Source of the DNA: Dehalococcoidia bacterium
GTDB lineage: Bacteria; Chloroflexota; Dehalococcoidia; Tepidiformales; Tepidiformaceae
Reading direction: 5' to 3'
Assembly: GCA_020850615.1 (NCBI GenBank)
Contig: JADZEI010000011.1
Span: 1-64,000 of the forward strand
Length of the DNA stretch: 64,000 nucleotides
The notes below the pieces were generated by a model that was given only the letters and a program-made list of their open reading frames with translations, made no database searches and was not told the DNA's origin. Every line of letters begins with the position of its first letter. Within the stretch, counting starts at the first letter, position 1. Position numbers and translations under genes: made by a program. Positions 50,361 to 58,110 of the stretch are shown in pieces.

Positions 50361-51038
50361 GTGGCGCAGTTCCCAGATGCCCACCACAGACTCGCCGTGC
50401 GCGACCCCGGAGCGATGGAAGCGCTCTTCCGCGCGCTCGGCTTCACGGAGACGGCCTCAGTGCCCGCCGGCAGCGGCGCGCAGGCCGCGCTGCGCAACCC
50501 GGCCACGGCGCAGGAGGTCATCCTCGCGCAGGCGGACGGCGCCGCGGAGGGCGCACCGCGCGAGGGCGACGTGAGCGTGGGCGTGCCGGTGGGCGCGGTG
50601 GACCTGGCGGAACTCCTGGATCAGCTGCGCGCGGTCGCGCCAACGCTCGCCTTCAGCGAGCAGGAACAGCTCCCGAAGGACGACGCGATCGCGGTGCGGG
50701 TGGACGGCCAGCGGCTGATCCTGACCCGGAAGAAGGAGCCGTTCTTCGTCATCCACTACTCGCCGGCGGGGTGGGAAGCGGCGGCGCCGTTCTACGAGGC
50801 CACGCTCGGGTTCTGCTTCTTCCCGCTGCCGAACCGGGGCGAGGTGGTGCGGACCCGGTTCGAAAACGCCGGCGGGCGGGTCGACATCGAGGTGAGCCCG
50901 GATGTCCAGCAGGCCGCGGCGAACGTCGAGCCAGCGCGGTGGGTGGCGCCGCCGGGCGGCGGGACGGGCGTGGTTCGCGGCCCATTCGGGGAGCTGATCG
51001 AGCTCGTGGACCGCGACTCGCCCGGGGACGGACGATGA
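50361..51038 (+). CDS. VOC superfamily (glyoxalase-like) protein
   Basis: This 225-residue protein has two VOC-type beta-alpha-beta-beta-beta modules. The first starts HHRLAVRDPGAMEALFRALGF and the second FFVIHYSPAGWEAAAPFYEATLGFCFF. Metal ligands are likely in H and E positions of each module (FGELIELVD near the end). Members are dioxygenases, lyases or resistance proteins. I chose the GTG at 50361, preceded by GAGAGG, because the upstream extension does not look like coding sequence. It overlaps the next gene by 4 nt. Confidence 0.85.
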   Translation: MAQFPDAHHRLAVRDPGAMEALFRALGFTETASVPAGSGAQAALRNPATAQEVILAQADGAAEGAPREGDVSVGVPVGAVDLAELLDQLRAVAPTLAFSEQEQLPKDDAIAVRVDGQRLILTRKKEPFFVIHYSPAGWEAAAPFYEATLGFCFFPLPNRGEVVRTRFENAGGRVDIEVSPDVQQAAANVEPARWVAPPGGGTGVVRGPFGELIELVDRDSPGDGR

Positions 51039-51961
51039 ACGACGATACGATGGCGACCGGCACGGACGACGGGAGCAGCGAGGCGCCCGGGGCGACGCTG
51101 CTACACGAGGCAGCGGGCGGGGACACGCCGATCGTCGCCGTGCCGGAGCCGGCGCAGGACGCGATCGTGCAGCTGCCCGCGGAGGCGGCGGAAGCGCCGC
51201 TCGCAGTGGTGCCCCGGCTCGAACCACCGCCGCCGCCGGAGCTGCCACTGCCCGCGGCAGCCCCCGCGGTCGAGGCGGATGCGGCGCCAGAATTCGGCGA
51301 CACGATCATCACGCGGCCGCGGCGGGGGCGCGAGGAGCCGGACGCGACCTGGGACGAGCGGCCGGGGCGGGCTGGGTGGCTGCGCACGAGCGCGATGGTG
51401 TTGCTGACGCTGGTGGGGGCGGCGGGCGTGGGCGTCGCGGGCGCGACCTACATCGGCGAGGACGACGGTGGCGGCGATAGCGGTGCGGCGACCACCACGC
51501 CCACACCGGAAGCGACCGCGGCCGCGACCGAGAGCAGCACGGCAACGCCGGACACCGCGACCGCGACGCGCACCGCGACAGCGCGCGCGTCGCCATCGCC
51601 ATCGCCATCGCCCACGCGTGCGGCGACGGATGCGCCGGACGAGGAAACGGCGTTCCCGCAGGCGCCAGTCACCCAGCCGCCTGTCACGCAGGCGCCTGCG
51701 ACCCAGCCCCCGGCGACGCAGCCGCCGGCGACCCGCACCACGGAGCCGACGGGCACGGCAACTGCGACCGCAACGACCACAGCCACACGCACCGCCACGG
51801 GGACTGCCACGGCCACGACGCCGGCATCGCCAACGGGCACGGCCACTGCGACGGCGAGCTCGACTGCGACGGCGGCGCCGACGAGCAGCGCCACAGCCAC
51901 GCCGCCAGCGACCGAGACGGCCGCGCCGAGCGCATCGGCGAGCGCCAGCGCGACGCCCTGA
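51035..51961 (+). CDS. Single-pass membrane protein with Thr/Ala/Pro-rich exterior
   Basis: This 308-residue protein has a Pro/Glu-rich cytoplasmic N-terminus (1-110), one transmembrane helix (about 115-138, MVLLTLVGAAGVGVAGATYI) and a 165-residue tail made almost entirely of Thr, Ala, Pro and Ser with QAPATQPPATQPP-like repeats. The tail resembles the kinase tail at 27383-28705 and the linkers of lipoproteins here. It probably spans or contacts the cell wall and may be glycosylated. No enzymatic motif is visible. Confidence 0.75.
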   Translation: MNDDTMATGTDDGSSEAPGATLLHEAAGGDTPIVAVPEPAQDAIVQLPAEAAEAPLAVVPRLEPPPPPELPLPAAAPAVEADAAPEFGDTIITRPRRGREEPDATWDERPGRAGWLRTSAMVLLTLVGAAGVGVAGATYIGEDDGGGDSGAATTTPTPEATAAATESSTATPDTATATRTATARASPSPSPSPTRAATDAPDEETAFPQAPVTQPPVTQAPATQPPATQPPATRTTEPTGTATATATTTATRTATGTATATTPASPTGTATATASSTATAAPTSSATATPPATETAAPSASASASATP

Positions 51962-51979
51962 GGCGGGCGGTGCGGCCGA

Positions 51980-52921
51980 CTACATCGAGCGGAGGACGCG
52001 GATCCGGTCGTTGATGTCGGGGTGGGTGCTGAAGAGGTTGTTCAGCAGGCTGGCGTGCTCTTTCAGCGGGTTGGCGAGGTAGAGGTGGGCGGTGGCCTTA
52101 TTCGCGGCTTCGAGCGGCTCGTCGTCGCCGGCGATCTTCTCCAGGGCGCGGGCCAGGGCCTCCGGGTTGCGGCAGAGCAGGGCGCCGCTGGCATCGGCCA
52201 GGTATTCGCGGCGGCGGCTGACGGCGAAGCGGATGACCTGGGCGATGATCGGCGCGAGGATGGCGGCGATGATGGCGATGGCAATGGCGATGAGCGCGGC
52301 GCCGCCGCCACCCTTGTTCTTGCTGCTACGGCGGCTGCCTGCGCCCATCCAGGCGTAGCGCAGGGCGAAGTCGGAGACGAGGGCGATGAGGCCGACGAGC
52401 ACGGTGACGATGGTCATGACGCGGATGTCGTAGTTGCCGATGTGGGAGAGCTCGTGCGCGAGGACGCCTTCCAGCTCGATCGGTTCGAGCTTGTCGAGCA
52501 GGCCGCGGGTGACGACGACGTGGGAGTGGTCGGGGTCGCGGCCGGTGGCGAAGGCGTTGGGGGCGGAGTCCTCCAGGACCCAGGTCCGCGGCATGGGCAA
52601 TCCGGCGCCGATGCAGAGGTTCTCGACGCGGCGGACGAACTCCCACTCCTCTTCCTTGGTCACCTCGTGCGCGCCGGAGATGGAGAGGACCACGGAGGTC
52701 GAGGCGTAGTAGCTGAAGATGGCGTAGGCGATGAGCCCGATGCCCACGACGCCCAGCACGCCCGGCGGATACCCGAACCCATACGTCAGCGCGGCCACCA
52801 GCCCGCCGATGACCACGACGAACGCGACCAGCAGGAACCACGTTTCGCGCTTGTTGGCACCGATGCGGTCGTAGACGAGGACGGAACCGGGGGCCGCAGC
52901 GGGTCCCAATTCACGGTTCAC
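51980..52921 (-). CDS. htpX: M48-family zinc metalloprotease HtpX
   Basis: This 313-residue membrane protease degrades damaged membrane proteins. The zinc motif is LAHELSHIGNYD (HExxH), and a third ligand is likely at E in RREYLADASGA. Four hydrophobic helices are visible. The native N-terminus is probably near LVYDRIGANKRETWFL. The 15 or so residues before it (MNRELGPAAAPG) are encoded partly by the right heptamer array of the neighbouring mobile element, which supplies a GTG overlapping the preceding stop (GTGA). It is normally next to lemA. Confidence 0.93.
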   Translation of the reverse strand: MNRELGPAAAPGSVLVYDRIGANKRETWFLLVAFVVVIGGLVAALTYGFGYPPGVLGVVGIGLIAYAIFSYYASTSVVLSISGAHEVTKEEEWEFVRRVENLCIGAGLPMPRTWVLEDSAPNAFATGRDPDHSHVVVTRGLLDKLEPIELEGVLAHELSHIGNYDIRVMTIVTVLVGLIALVSDFALRYAWMGAGSRRSSKNKGGGGAALIAIAIAIIAAILAPIIAQVIRFAVSRRREYLADASGALLCRNPEALARALEKIAGDDEPLEAANKATAHLYLANPLKEHASLLNNLFSTHPDINDRIRVLRSM

Positions 52922-53010
52922 GATTCACGGTTCACGCTGGCATGAGCTTTGGTCGCAAAGGACCTGCTGCCGTAGCGCGCCTTGAGCGTCTTCTTCGAAT
53001 TCACCGTCAT
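52918..53010 (-). CDS. Overlapping 30-residue frame, likely displaced C-terminus of the four-helix protein
   Basis: The ATG overlaps the stop of the four-helix gene (ATGA). The peptide begins MTVNSKKTLKARYG and ends in array-encoded VNRES. The segment VNSKKTLKAR resembles the last helix of S23/IVP proteins (the VASKKTA-type pattern), so this is probably the natural C-terminus shifted out of frame by a small deletion. Coupled translation could still make it as a separate basic peptide. Its stop overlaps the htpX GTG (GTGA). Confidence 0.5.
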   Translation of the reverse strand: MTVNSKKTLKARYGSRSFATKAHASVNRES

Positions 53011-53315
53011 GGCCAGTCGCGCATGAGAGCAGCGACGCTTTCCTGGCTTACGTGCCCCGAGTCGACAAGGAGCTCGAGCCAATAGAGCGTTTCGTCGGCC
53101 TCCTCCTCGACGATGCTGAGCTTCGCGATGATCTCCTCAGGCGATCGTCCACGGCAGGACGCACGGTAGTTCGCGCCGACCGACGTCACGGAGCGCAAGA
53201 GCTGGCGGCCGATGACATGGTTCGTCTGCGAGCGGGGCAGCGCCTCGACGAACCGGATGCCATCGAGCGCCAGCTTTCGAGTCATGCGCTTGAACTCCTG
53301 TTCATCCATCGGCAC
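53007..53315 (-). CDS. Four-helix bundle protein (23S rRNA-intervening-sequence / S23 type)
   Basis: This 102-residue protein shows the S23/IVP pattern: IRFVEALPRSQTNHVIGRQLLRS, SVGANYRASCRGRS, EEIIAKLSIVEEEADETLYWLELL (each across helices 1-3). Relatives are encoded in 23S rRNA intervening sequences of some bacteria and share the fold of Avd, the nucleic-acid-binding accessory protein of diversity-generating retroelements. Function is unknown. Family members are usually 10-20 residues longer; the missing end lies in the overlapping frame 52918-53010. GTG at 53315 has GGGAGG 7 nt upstream; an ATG lies two codons later. Confidence 0.88.
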   Translation of the reverse strand: MPMDEQEFKRMTRKLALDGIRFVEALPRSQTNHVIGRQLLRSVTSVGANYRASCRGRSPEEIIAKLSIVEEEADETLYWLELLVDSGHVSQESVAALMRDWP

Positions 53316-53361
53316 CGGCCGCCCTCCCTGCGTGAATCGTGAAGCGTGAACCGTGAATTGC

Positions 53362-53931
53362 TCAGGGGGTCGAGAAGGAGACCGTGACGTCCTCCCTGGC
53401 CGTTTCTTCGGCTTCGTAGAATTCGTCGGGGGTGAAGTTGAACATGCCGGCGATGATGCTTGAGGGGATGGTGGCGATCTTTTCGTTGTAGTTGCCGACG
53501 TTCGTGTTGTAGAACTGGCGGGCGTAGGCGATCTTGTCTTCGGTGTCCGTCAGTTCGCGCTGCAGTTCGCGGAAGTTCTGGTCGGCCTTGAGGTCGGGGT
53601 AGGCTTCGGCGACGGCGAAGAGCGAGCGGAGCGTGCCCTGGAGGATGTTGTCGGCCTGGGCGGCTTCGTGCGGGGACTTCGCGTTATCGAGCTGGGCGCG
53701 GGCACGGGTGACGTTTTCGAGCGTCTCCTTTTCGTGCGCGGCGTAGCCCTTGACGGTCTCCACGAGGTTGGGGATCAGGCTCGAGCGGCGCTTGAGCTGG
53801 ACATCGATGCCGGACCAGGCTTCGCGGACGCGGAGGCGCGCCCGGGCGAGGCCGTTGTACATGCCAATGACCCAGAACACGAGGAGCAGGACAACGACCG
53901 CGACGACGATGAGCGTGATGAGGATGGCCAC
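53362..53931 (-). CDS. lemA: LemA family protein
   Basis: This 189-residue protein has one N-terminal transmembrane helix (residues 3-24) and a helical extracytoplasmic domain. Family marks are [29 protein letters not shown] and [23 protein letters not shown]. Its role is not known; it commonly sits next to HtpX or TPM-domain genes. The GTG start has AGGAGG 5 nt upstream. Its stop codon is 2 nt from the heptamer array of the inserted element. Confidence 0.95.
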   Translation of the reverse strand: MAILITLIVVAVVVLLLVFWVIGMYNGLARARLRVREAWSGIDVQLKRRSSLIPNLVETVKGYAAHEKETLENVTRARAQLDNAKSPHEAAQADNILQGTLRSLFAVAEAYPDLKADQNFRELQRELTDTEDKIAYARQFYNTNVGNYNEKIATIPSSIIAGMFNFTPDEFYEAEETAREDVTVSFSTP

Positions 53932-54078
53932 GCGCGCCTCCTGGCGAGGTTAAGCTGCGCGAATCCTAGCACAGGGCCGGGTTCGTTCCCGCTGGGGATT
54001 CCCCCGGTGAGCAACGTCCGGCAAAGGCGAGCCGCGGGGCGCCGGCGACAAGACCGGGCGCCCCCGCGGCAGGCGGAC

Positions 54079-55335
54079 TCACATCAGCACGCCTTCGGCC
54101 AGGAGGTCGGCGATCTCGTCCATTTCGAGGCCGATGACGCGCTCGCAGACCTCCATGGTGTGCTCGCCGAGGAGCGGCGCCGGGCCGGTGTGGTAGCCGG
54201 GCGTGTCGCTGAGGCGGAAGGCCGGGCCGTCGTAGGCGGCGCGGCCGGTCTCGGGGTGGTCCAGGTAGGTGTAGTACTGGCGCGCGCGGATGTGCGGGTC
54301 CTTGTCGAGGATGTCCTCGGCGTTCTGGACGACGCCGGCGGCGACGCCGCGCGACTGGAGCAGCTCCATCACGTCCTCGGCGCGGCGGCCGGCGGTCCAG
54401 GAGGAGACGAGCGCGTCGAGGGCGTCTTCGTTCGCCTTGCGGGCGTCGAAGGTGTTGAAACGGTCGTCAGCGGCGGCCTCGGGGTGGCCGAAGGCTTCGC
54501 AGAGCGCGCGCCACTGGGCGTCGGTCTTGCAGGCGATGGCGATCCAGCGGTCCGGGGAGTTCGTCGATGATTCGTCGTCGGCGCAGCGGAAGGCGCCGTG
54601 GGGCGCGGCGACGGGGCTGCGGTTGCCGCCGCGGGTCGGGCTGTCGCCGTTCGCGAGGTATTCGGGGACGGCGCTGCCGAGCACGTTCACGACCGATTCG
54701 AGCTGCGGGAGCTCGACGCACTGGCCCTTGCCGGTGCGGTTACGGTAGCGCAGGGCGGCGAGGACGGCGGTGATCGTGTGGCCCGGGTTGACCACGTAGT
54801 CCGGGTAGTTCGTGCCGACGCCGATGGGCGGGCGGGTGGGGAAGCCGGACATGTGGCTGATACCGGTGACCGGCGTGAGCACGGCGCCGAAGCCGAGGAA
54901 GTCGCGGTGGGGCCCTTCCATGCCCTGCATGGGGGCGTAGGCGGCGATGATCCGCGGGTTCACGGCGGCGAGCTGCTCGTAGCGCAGGTTCCACTTCTCG
55001 ACGACGCGGGGGGTGAAGTTGGTCAGGAAGATGTCGGACTTCTCGACGATCCGGTAGCCGAGTTCCTGGCCCTTCTCCGTGTTGAGGTTGAGCTGGATGC
55101 CCAGCTTGCCCGCGTTGAAGTTGTTGAAGTAGCCGGAGACGTTGTAGCCGGTCTTGAAGGTGCCGTCTTCGTTGAGGGCGAAGGGCTGAACGACGCGGAG
55201 CGAGTCGAGCTTGGTCTCGGATTCGACGCGGACGACCTCTGCGCCGAAGGTGCAGAGGGTCTGGGCCGCGATGGGGCCGGCGCCGAACCAGGAGAAGTCG
55301 GCGACGCGCAGTCCTTCGAGGGGTCGTTTGGTCAT
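54079..55335 (-). CDS. CaiB/BaiF family III CoA-transferase
   Basis: This 418-residue enzyme moves CoA between carboxylic acids through an aspartyl-CoA anhydride. Family marks are LEGLRVADFSWFGAGPIAAQ, TFGAEVVRVES and QLNLNTEKGQELGYRIVEKSDIFLTNFTP. A conserved Asp in the IFLTNFTPR region region needs alignment to confirm. It is followed on the same strand upstream by a DUF2283 gene and another CoA-transferase, probably one transcript. Substrates are unknown; family members act on carnitine, oxalate, bile acids or aromatic acids. Confidence 0.92.
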   Translation of the reverse strand: MTKRPLEGLRVADFSWFGAGPIAAQTLCTFGAEVVRVESETKLDSLRVVQPFALNEDGTFKTGYNVSGYFNNFNAGKLGIQLNLNTEKGQELGYRIVEKSDIFLTNFTPRVVEKWNLRYEQLAAVNPRIIAAYAPMQGMEGPHRDFLGFGAVLTPVTGISHMSGFPTRPPIGVGTNYPDYVVNPGHTITAVLAALRYRNRTGKGQCVELPQLESVVNVLGSAVPEYLANGDSPTRGGNRSPVAAPHGAFRCADDESSTNSPDRWIAIACKTDAQWRALCEAFGHPEAAADDRFNTFDARKANEDALDALVSSWTAGRRAEDVMELLQSRGVAAGVVQNAEDILDKDPHIRARQYYTYLDHPETGRAAYDGPAFRLSDTPGYHTGPAPLLGEHTMEVCERVIGLEMDEIADLLAEGVLM

Positions 55336-55336
55336 G

Positions 55337-55558
55337 TCAGGCTCCCTGCCGCTGGCTGGCGTGAAGGATGGTCAGTCCGACGACATCGTCGCCGCGGTAG
55401 CGGACGATGACGTCGTCATCCGTGAGCTCGCTGTCATCGGCGACGGACGGGCGTTCGAAGTTCACGTAGAGGACGTCGGCCTCGGCGTCGAAGTCCGACG
55501 AGATGGAGCGCCCGGGGCGAAAGAGCGCGAGGACGGTCCCCGTGTCAATCGATCTCAT
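55337..55558 (-). CDS. DUF2283 domain protein
   Basis: This 73-residue protein contains DFDAEADVLYVNFERPS, the hallmark of DUF2283, followed by VIVRYRGDDVVGLTILHAS. Such proteins often pair with toxin-like partners, but here the gene sits between two CoA-transferases, 1 nt from one and 3 nt from the other. That tight spacing suggests a part in the same operon. Function unknown. Confidence 0.85.
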   Translation of the reverse strand: MRSIDTGTVLALFRPGRSISSDFDAEADVLYVNFERPSVADDSELTDDDVIVRYRGDDVVGLTILHASQRQGA

Positions 55559-55561
55559 GGC

Positions 55562-56797
55562 TCAGCCCAGTGACGCCAGCACTTCGGCGGTGTGTTCGCC
55601 CAGGCGCGGCGGGCGGCCGATCTGCACGGGCGTTTCGGAGAGGCGGTAGGGGCCGCCCGGGAACTCGATGCTGCGGCCGAGGTAGTCGAACTCGACCTGG
55701 GGGAACCAGCCTCGGGCGCGGAGCTGCGTGTTCTCGCCGAGGTCCTTCGGTGTCGAGACCAGGCCGACGAGGAGGCGGCGGGTCTGGCCCTCTTCGTACG
55801 CTTCCTTCGCGCCGAGCGAGCGGAAGAACCGCTGCATCACCGCGTGGATGTGGGCGAGCGCGGGGACGTGCTGGGTCGCCAGCTCGATGTTGCCCATGAC
55901 CTGGGTGATCCAGGCCATGTTGAGCTGCGGGATGAGCGACGCGTACGGCTCCTCGTCGAGGTCCTCCGCCATGCCGCAATCGCGCATCCAATCGATGAGC
56001 GACGGCGTGTCTTCGCCCGCGGGGGCGAGCACGAAGAGCGAGACGTAGCCGTCCTTGCACTCGTAGATGCCGGTCGCGGGGAGGGCGATGGGGATGGCGC
56101 CGCGCTCGCCGGTGCGGATGCGGTTGCGCTTCTGCAGGTCCCAGGTCTGCATCGCGGTCTCCTGGGACATCGAGAGCGACTCCTGGGCGGAGACATCGAC
56201 GTGCTGGCCCTGCCCGGTGGACTCGGCGTGGAGCAGCGCCACGAGCGTGCCCTGGGCGGCGTTGATGCTCGCCGAGATGTTCCCCTGGTTGCCGTAGATC
56301 ATGTTCGGCGGGTCGGCGGGCTCGCCGGCGAGGGTCATCACGCCGCCCATCGCCTGACCGACGATGTCGGAGTAGGCGTAGCCGGCGTGCGGGCCATCCT
56401 GGCCGAAGCCGGTGATCGAGGTGTAGACGAGGCGCGGGTGCTCGGCGTGGAGCGCCGCGTAGCCCAGCCCGCGGGCCGCGAGCCAGCCGGGCGGGTTGTC
56501 CTCGAGGAGCACGTCGGCGGAAAGGACGAGCTGCTTCGCCCGCGCCTGGCCCTCGGCGGTGTCGAGGTCCAGGACGACGGATTTCTTCGATGAGTTGTGC
56601 GCCCAGAAGCCGATGGCGGTGTCCGGGCCGGGCTCGGCGCCCTTGAGGAAGGGGCCGGTCTTGCGTTCGATGCCACCGCCGGGCGGTTCGACCTTGATCA
56701 CGTCGGCGCCGAGGTCGGCGAGGAGCTTGCCGGCGTAGGAGCCAGTCTCGTCGCAGACCTCGATGATGCGGACGCCCTCGAGCGCGCGGTCGGTCAC
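55562..56797 (-). CDS. CaiB/BaiF family III CoA-transferase
   Basis: This 411-residue enzyme has the family pattern LEGVRIIEVCDETGSYAGKLLADLGADVIKVEPPGG and SVVLDLDTAEGQARAKQLVL, with YTSITGFGQDGPHAGYAYSD in the middle. It differs enough from its neighbour at 54079 to suggest another substrate or a heterodimer. The GTG start overlaps the stop of the nitronate-monooxygenase-like gene (GTGA), so it is coupled to it. Confidence 0.93.
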   Translation of the reverse strand: MTDRALEGVRIIEVCDETGSYAGKLLADLGADVIKVEPPGGGIERKTGPFLKGAEPGPDTAIGFWAHNSSKKSVVLDLDTAEGQARAKQLVLSADVLLEDNPPGWLAARGLGYAALHAEHPRLVYTSITGFGQDGPHAGYAYSDIVGQAMGGVMTLAGEPADPPNMIYGNQGNISASINAAQGTLVALLHAESTGQGQHVDVSAQESLSMSQETAMQTWDLQKRNRIRTGERGAIPIALPATGIYECKDGYVSLFVLAPAGEDTPSLIDWMRDCGMAEDLDEEPYASLIPQLNMAWITQVMGNIELATQHVPALAHIHAVMQRFFRSLGAKEAYEEGQTRRLLVGLVSTPKDLGENTQLRARGWFPQVEFDYLGRSIEFPGGPYRLSETPVQIGRPPRLGEHTAEVLASLG

Positions 56798-57960
56798 GCG
56801 GGGACCTCCGGGGTGGCGGTGACGGTGGCGGGGAGCTGGCGGGCGAGGATGTCGGCGGCGCCCTGGACCATGTTGTGGAGGATGGCGCCGGCCGGGCGCG
56901 TCTCCGCGAGGAGGCCGGAGATCTGGCCCGCGGCGTTCATCAGGAGGTCGGCGCGGCCCGCCTGGCGGCAGGAGTAGATGAGGTCGGCGATGAGGACGCC
57001 CTGGATGCCCATGGGCAGCGCCTTGATGCCCGAGGCTTCGTAGGCCTCGATCATCGGGTTCGTGATGTTGCGCATGGTCTTGCCGCTGTAGAGACGGGTG
57101 ACCTTGGTGTCTTCGTCCGTGGCGGCGAGGATCTTTTCCTTCTGGACGTCCGGCTGGTTCGCTTCATCGGAGACGAGGAAGGCGGTGCCGCACCAGGCGC
57201 CGATGGCGCCGAGCGCGAGCGCGGCGACGAGACCGCGGCCATCGGCGATGCCGCCGGCGGCGACGACCGGGGTCGGCGAGACGGCGTCGACGACCTGCGG
57301 GATGAGGGCCATGGTTGCGATGCGGCCGGTGTGGCCGCCAGCCTCGGTGCCCTGGGCGACGACGACATCGGCGCCGGCGGCGGCGACGCGCTTCGCGTTC
57401 TTCACGTTGCCCACGAGGGACAGGACCTTCGTGCCGTTGGCGTGGAGGCGTTCGATCCACGGGCCGGGGTTGCCGAGGCCCGAGGCGAACACGGGCACGC
57501 GCTCTTCGATAACGACTTCCATCTGCTCGTCGGACATGCCGGCGCCGGGGCGGCGGACGGTCGCCATGGGCATGCGGGGCATCTCGAGCCAGGGGATGCC
57601 AAACTCGCCGACGATGCGCTTCATGCCCTCGATGGTCTCGGGTGGGATGAGCTCGCGCGGGTCGGCGGGCATCTCGCCCATGGCGGCGCCGCCCATGTAG
57701 TTCGAGGGCAGCAGAAGGTCGACGCCGAAGGGCTTGTCCGTCATCTGGCGGACCTTCGCGATCTCCTCGCGGAGCTTTTCGGCGGTGTAGCCGGCGCCGC
57801 CGATGACGCCGAGGCCGCCGGCGTTGGAAACGGCGGCGGCAAGGTCGGCTGTGGCCGACGGGGCAGCTCCCCCGCCAACGGGGCCCATGCCCGCGGAGAT
57901 CACCGGGTATTCAATGCCGAGCAGGTCACACAGCGCTGTCCGAAGTACGGGTCGTCCCAT
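56794..57960 (-). CDS. Nitronate monooxygenase / enoyl reductase-like flavoprotein
   Basis: This 388-residue TIM-barrel FMN protein starts LCDLLGIEYPVISAGMGPVGGG and has the FMN-binding DVVVAQGTEAGGHTG and VVAAGGIADGRGLVAALALGA segments. The His in AGGH is the usual catalytic base of nitronate monooxygenase. Relatives also act as enoyl-ACP reductases or on unsaturated acyl compounds, so the substrate is open. A TATACT box lies about 35 nt before the ATG, with GGAGG in between. It heads the operon with two CoA-transferases. Confidence 0.9.
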   Translation of the reverse strand: MGRPVLRTALCDLLGIEYPVISAGMGPVGGGAAPSATADLAAAVSNAGGLGVIGGAGYTAEKLREEIAKVRQMTDKPFGVDLLLPSNYMGGAAMGEMPADPRELIPPETIEGMKRIVGEFGIPWLEMPRMPMATVRRPGAGMSDEQMEVVIEERVPVFASGLGNPGPWIERLHANGTKVLSLVGNVKNAKRVAAAGADVVVAQGTEAGGHTGRIATMALIPQVVDAVSPTPVVAAGGIADGRGLVAALALGAIGAWCGTAFLVSDEANQPDVQKEKILAATDEDTKVTRLYSGKTMRNITNPMIEAYEASGIKALPMGIQGVLIADLIYSCRQAGRADLLMNAAGQISGLLAETRPAGAILHNMVQGAADILARQLPATVTATPEVPA

Positions 57961-58110
57961 CGTCCCCTCCCTGAATCGAATTCGTGCGGCGGAAGTATAG
58001 AGGAGAGCGAGGGAAGGCGTTCATGCCGGAACGCATGGCACCGGCAATTCGGTACATGTGGCCCGAACTTTTTCGTGCATGGATGCGTTGAAATAGGCGA
58101 GGAGATTGCA

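Larger units (their letters stand above)
52908..53359 (-). mobile_element. Four-helix-bundle element with inverted heptamer arrays, between lemA and htpX
   Basis: A 452-bp insertion bounded by two 29-bp arrays of unit CGTGAAN (52908-52936 and 53331-53359). They are inverted copies with only two mismatches, both at the variable seventh base. Between them lie an S23/IVP-type gene and a small overlapping frame. lemA and htpX are usually adjacent, so the element splits them. It is oriented with transcription, and its right array provides stop and start codons for htpX. The left array begins 2 nt after the lemA stop codon. Confidence 0.75.

Noticed and set aside
51468-52082. A basic plus-strand open frame overlapping the Thr/Ala/Pro-rich gene
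   Set aside because: It is a shifted reading of the same ACN/GCN-rich codons. The frame with a coupled start, a transmembrane helix and a clean stop at 51961 is the real one.
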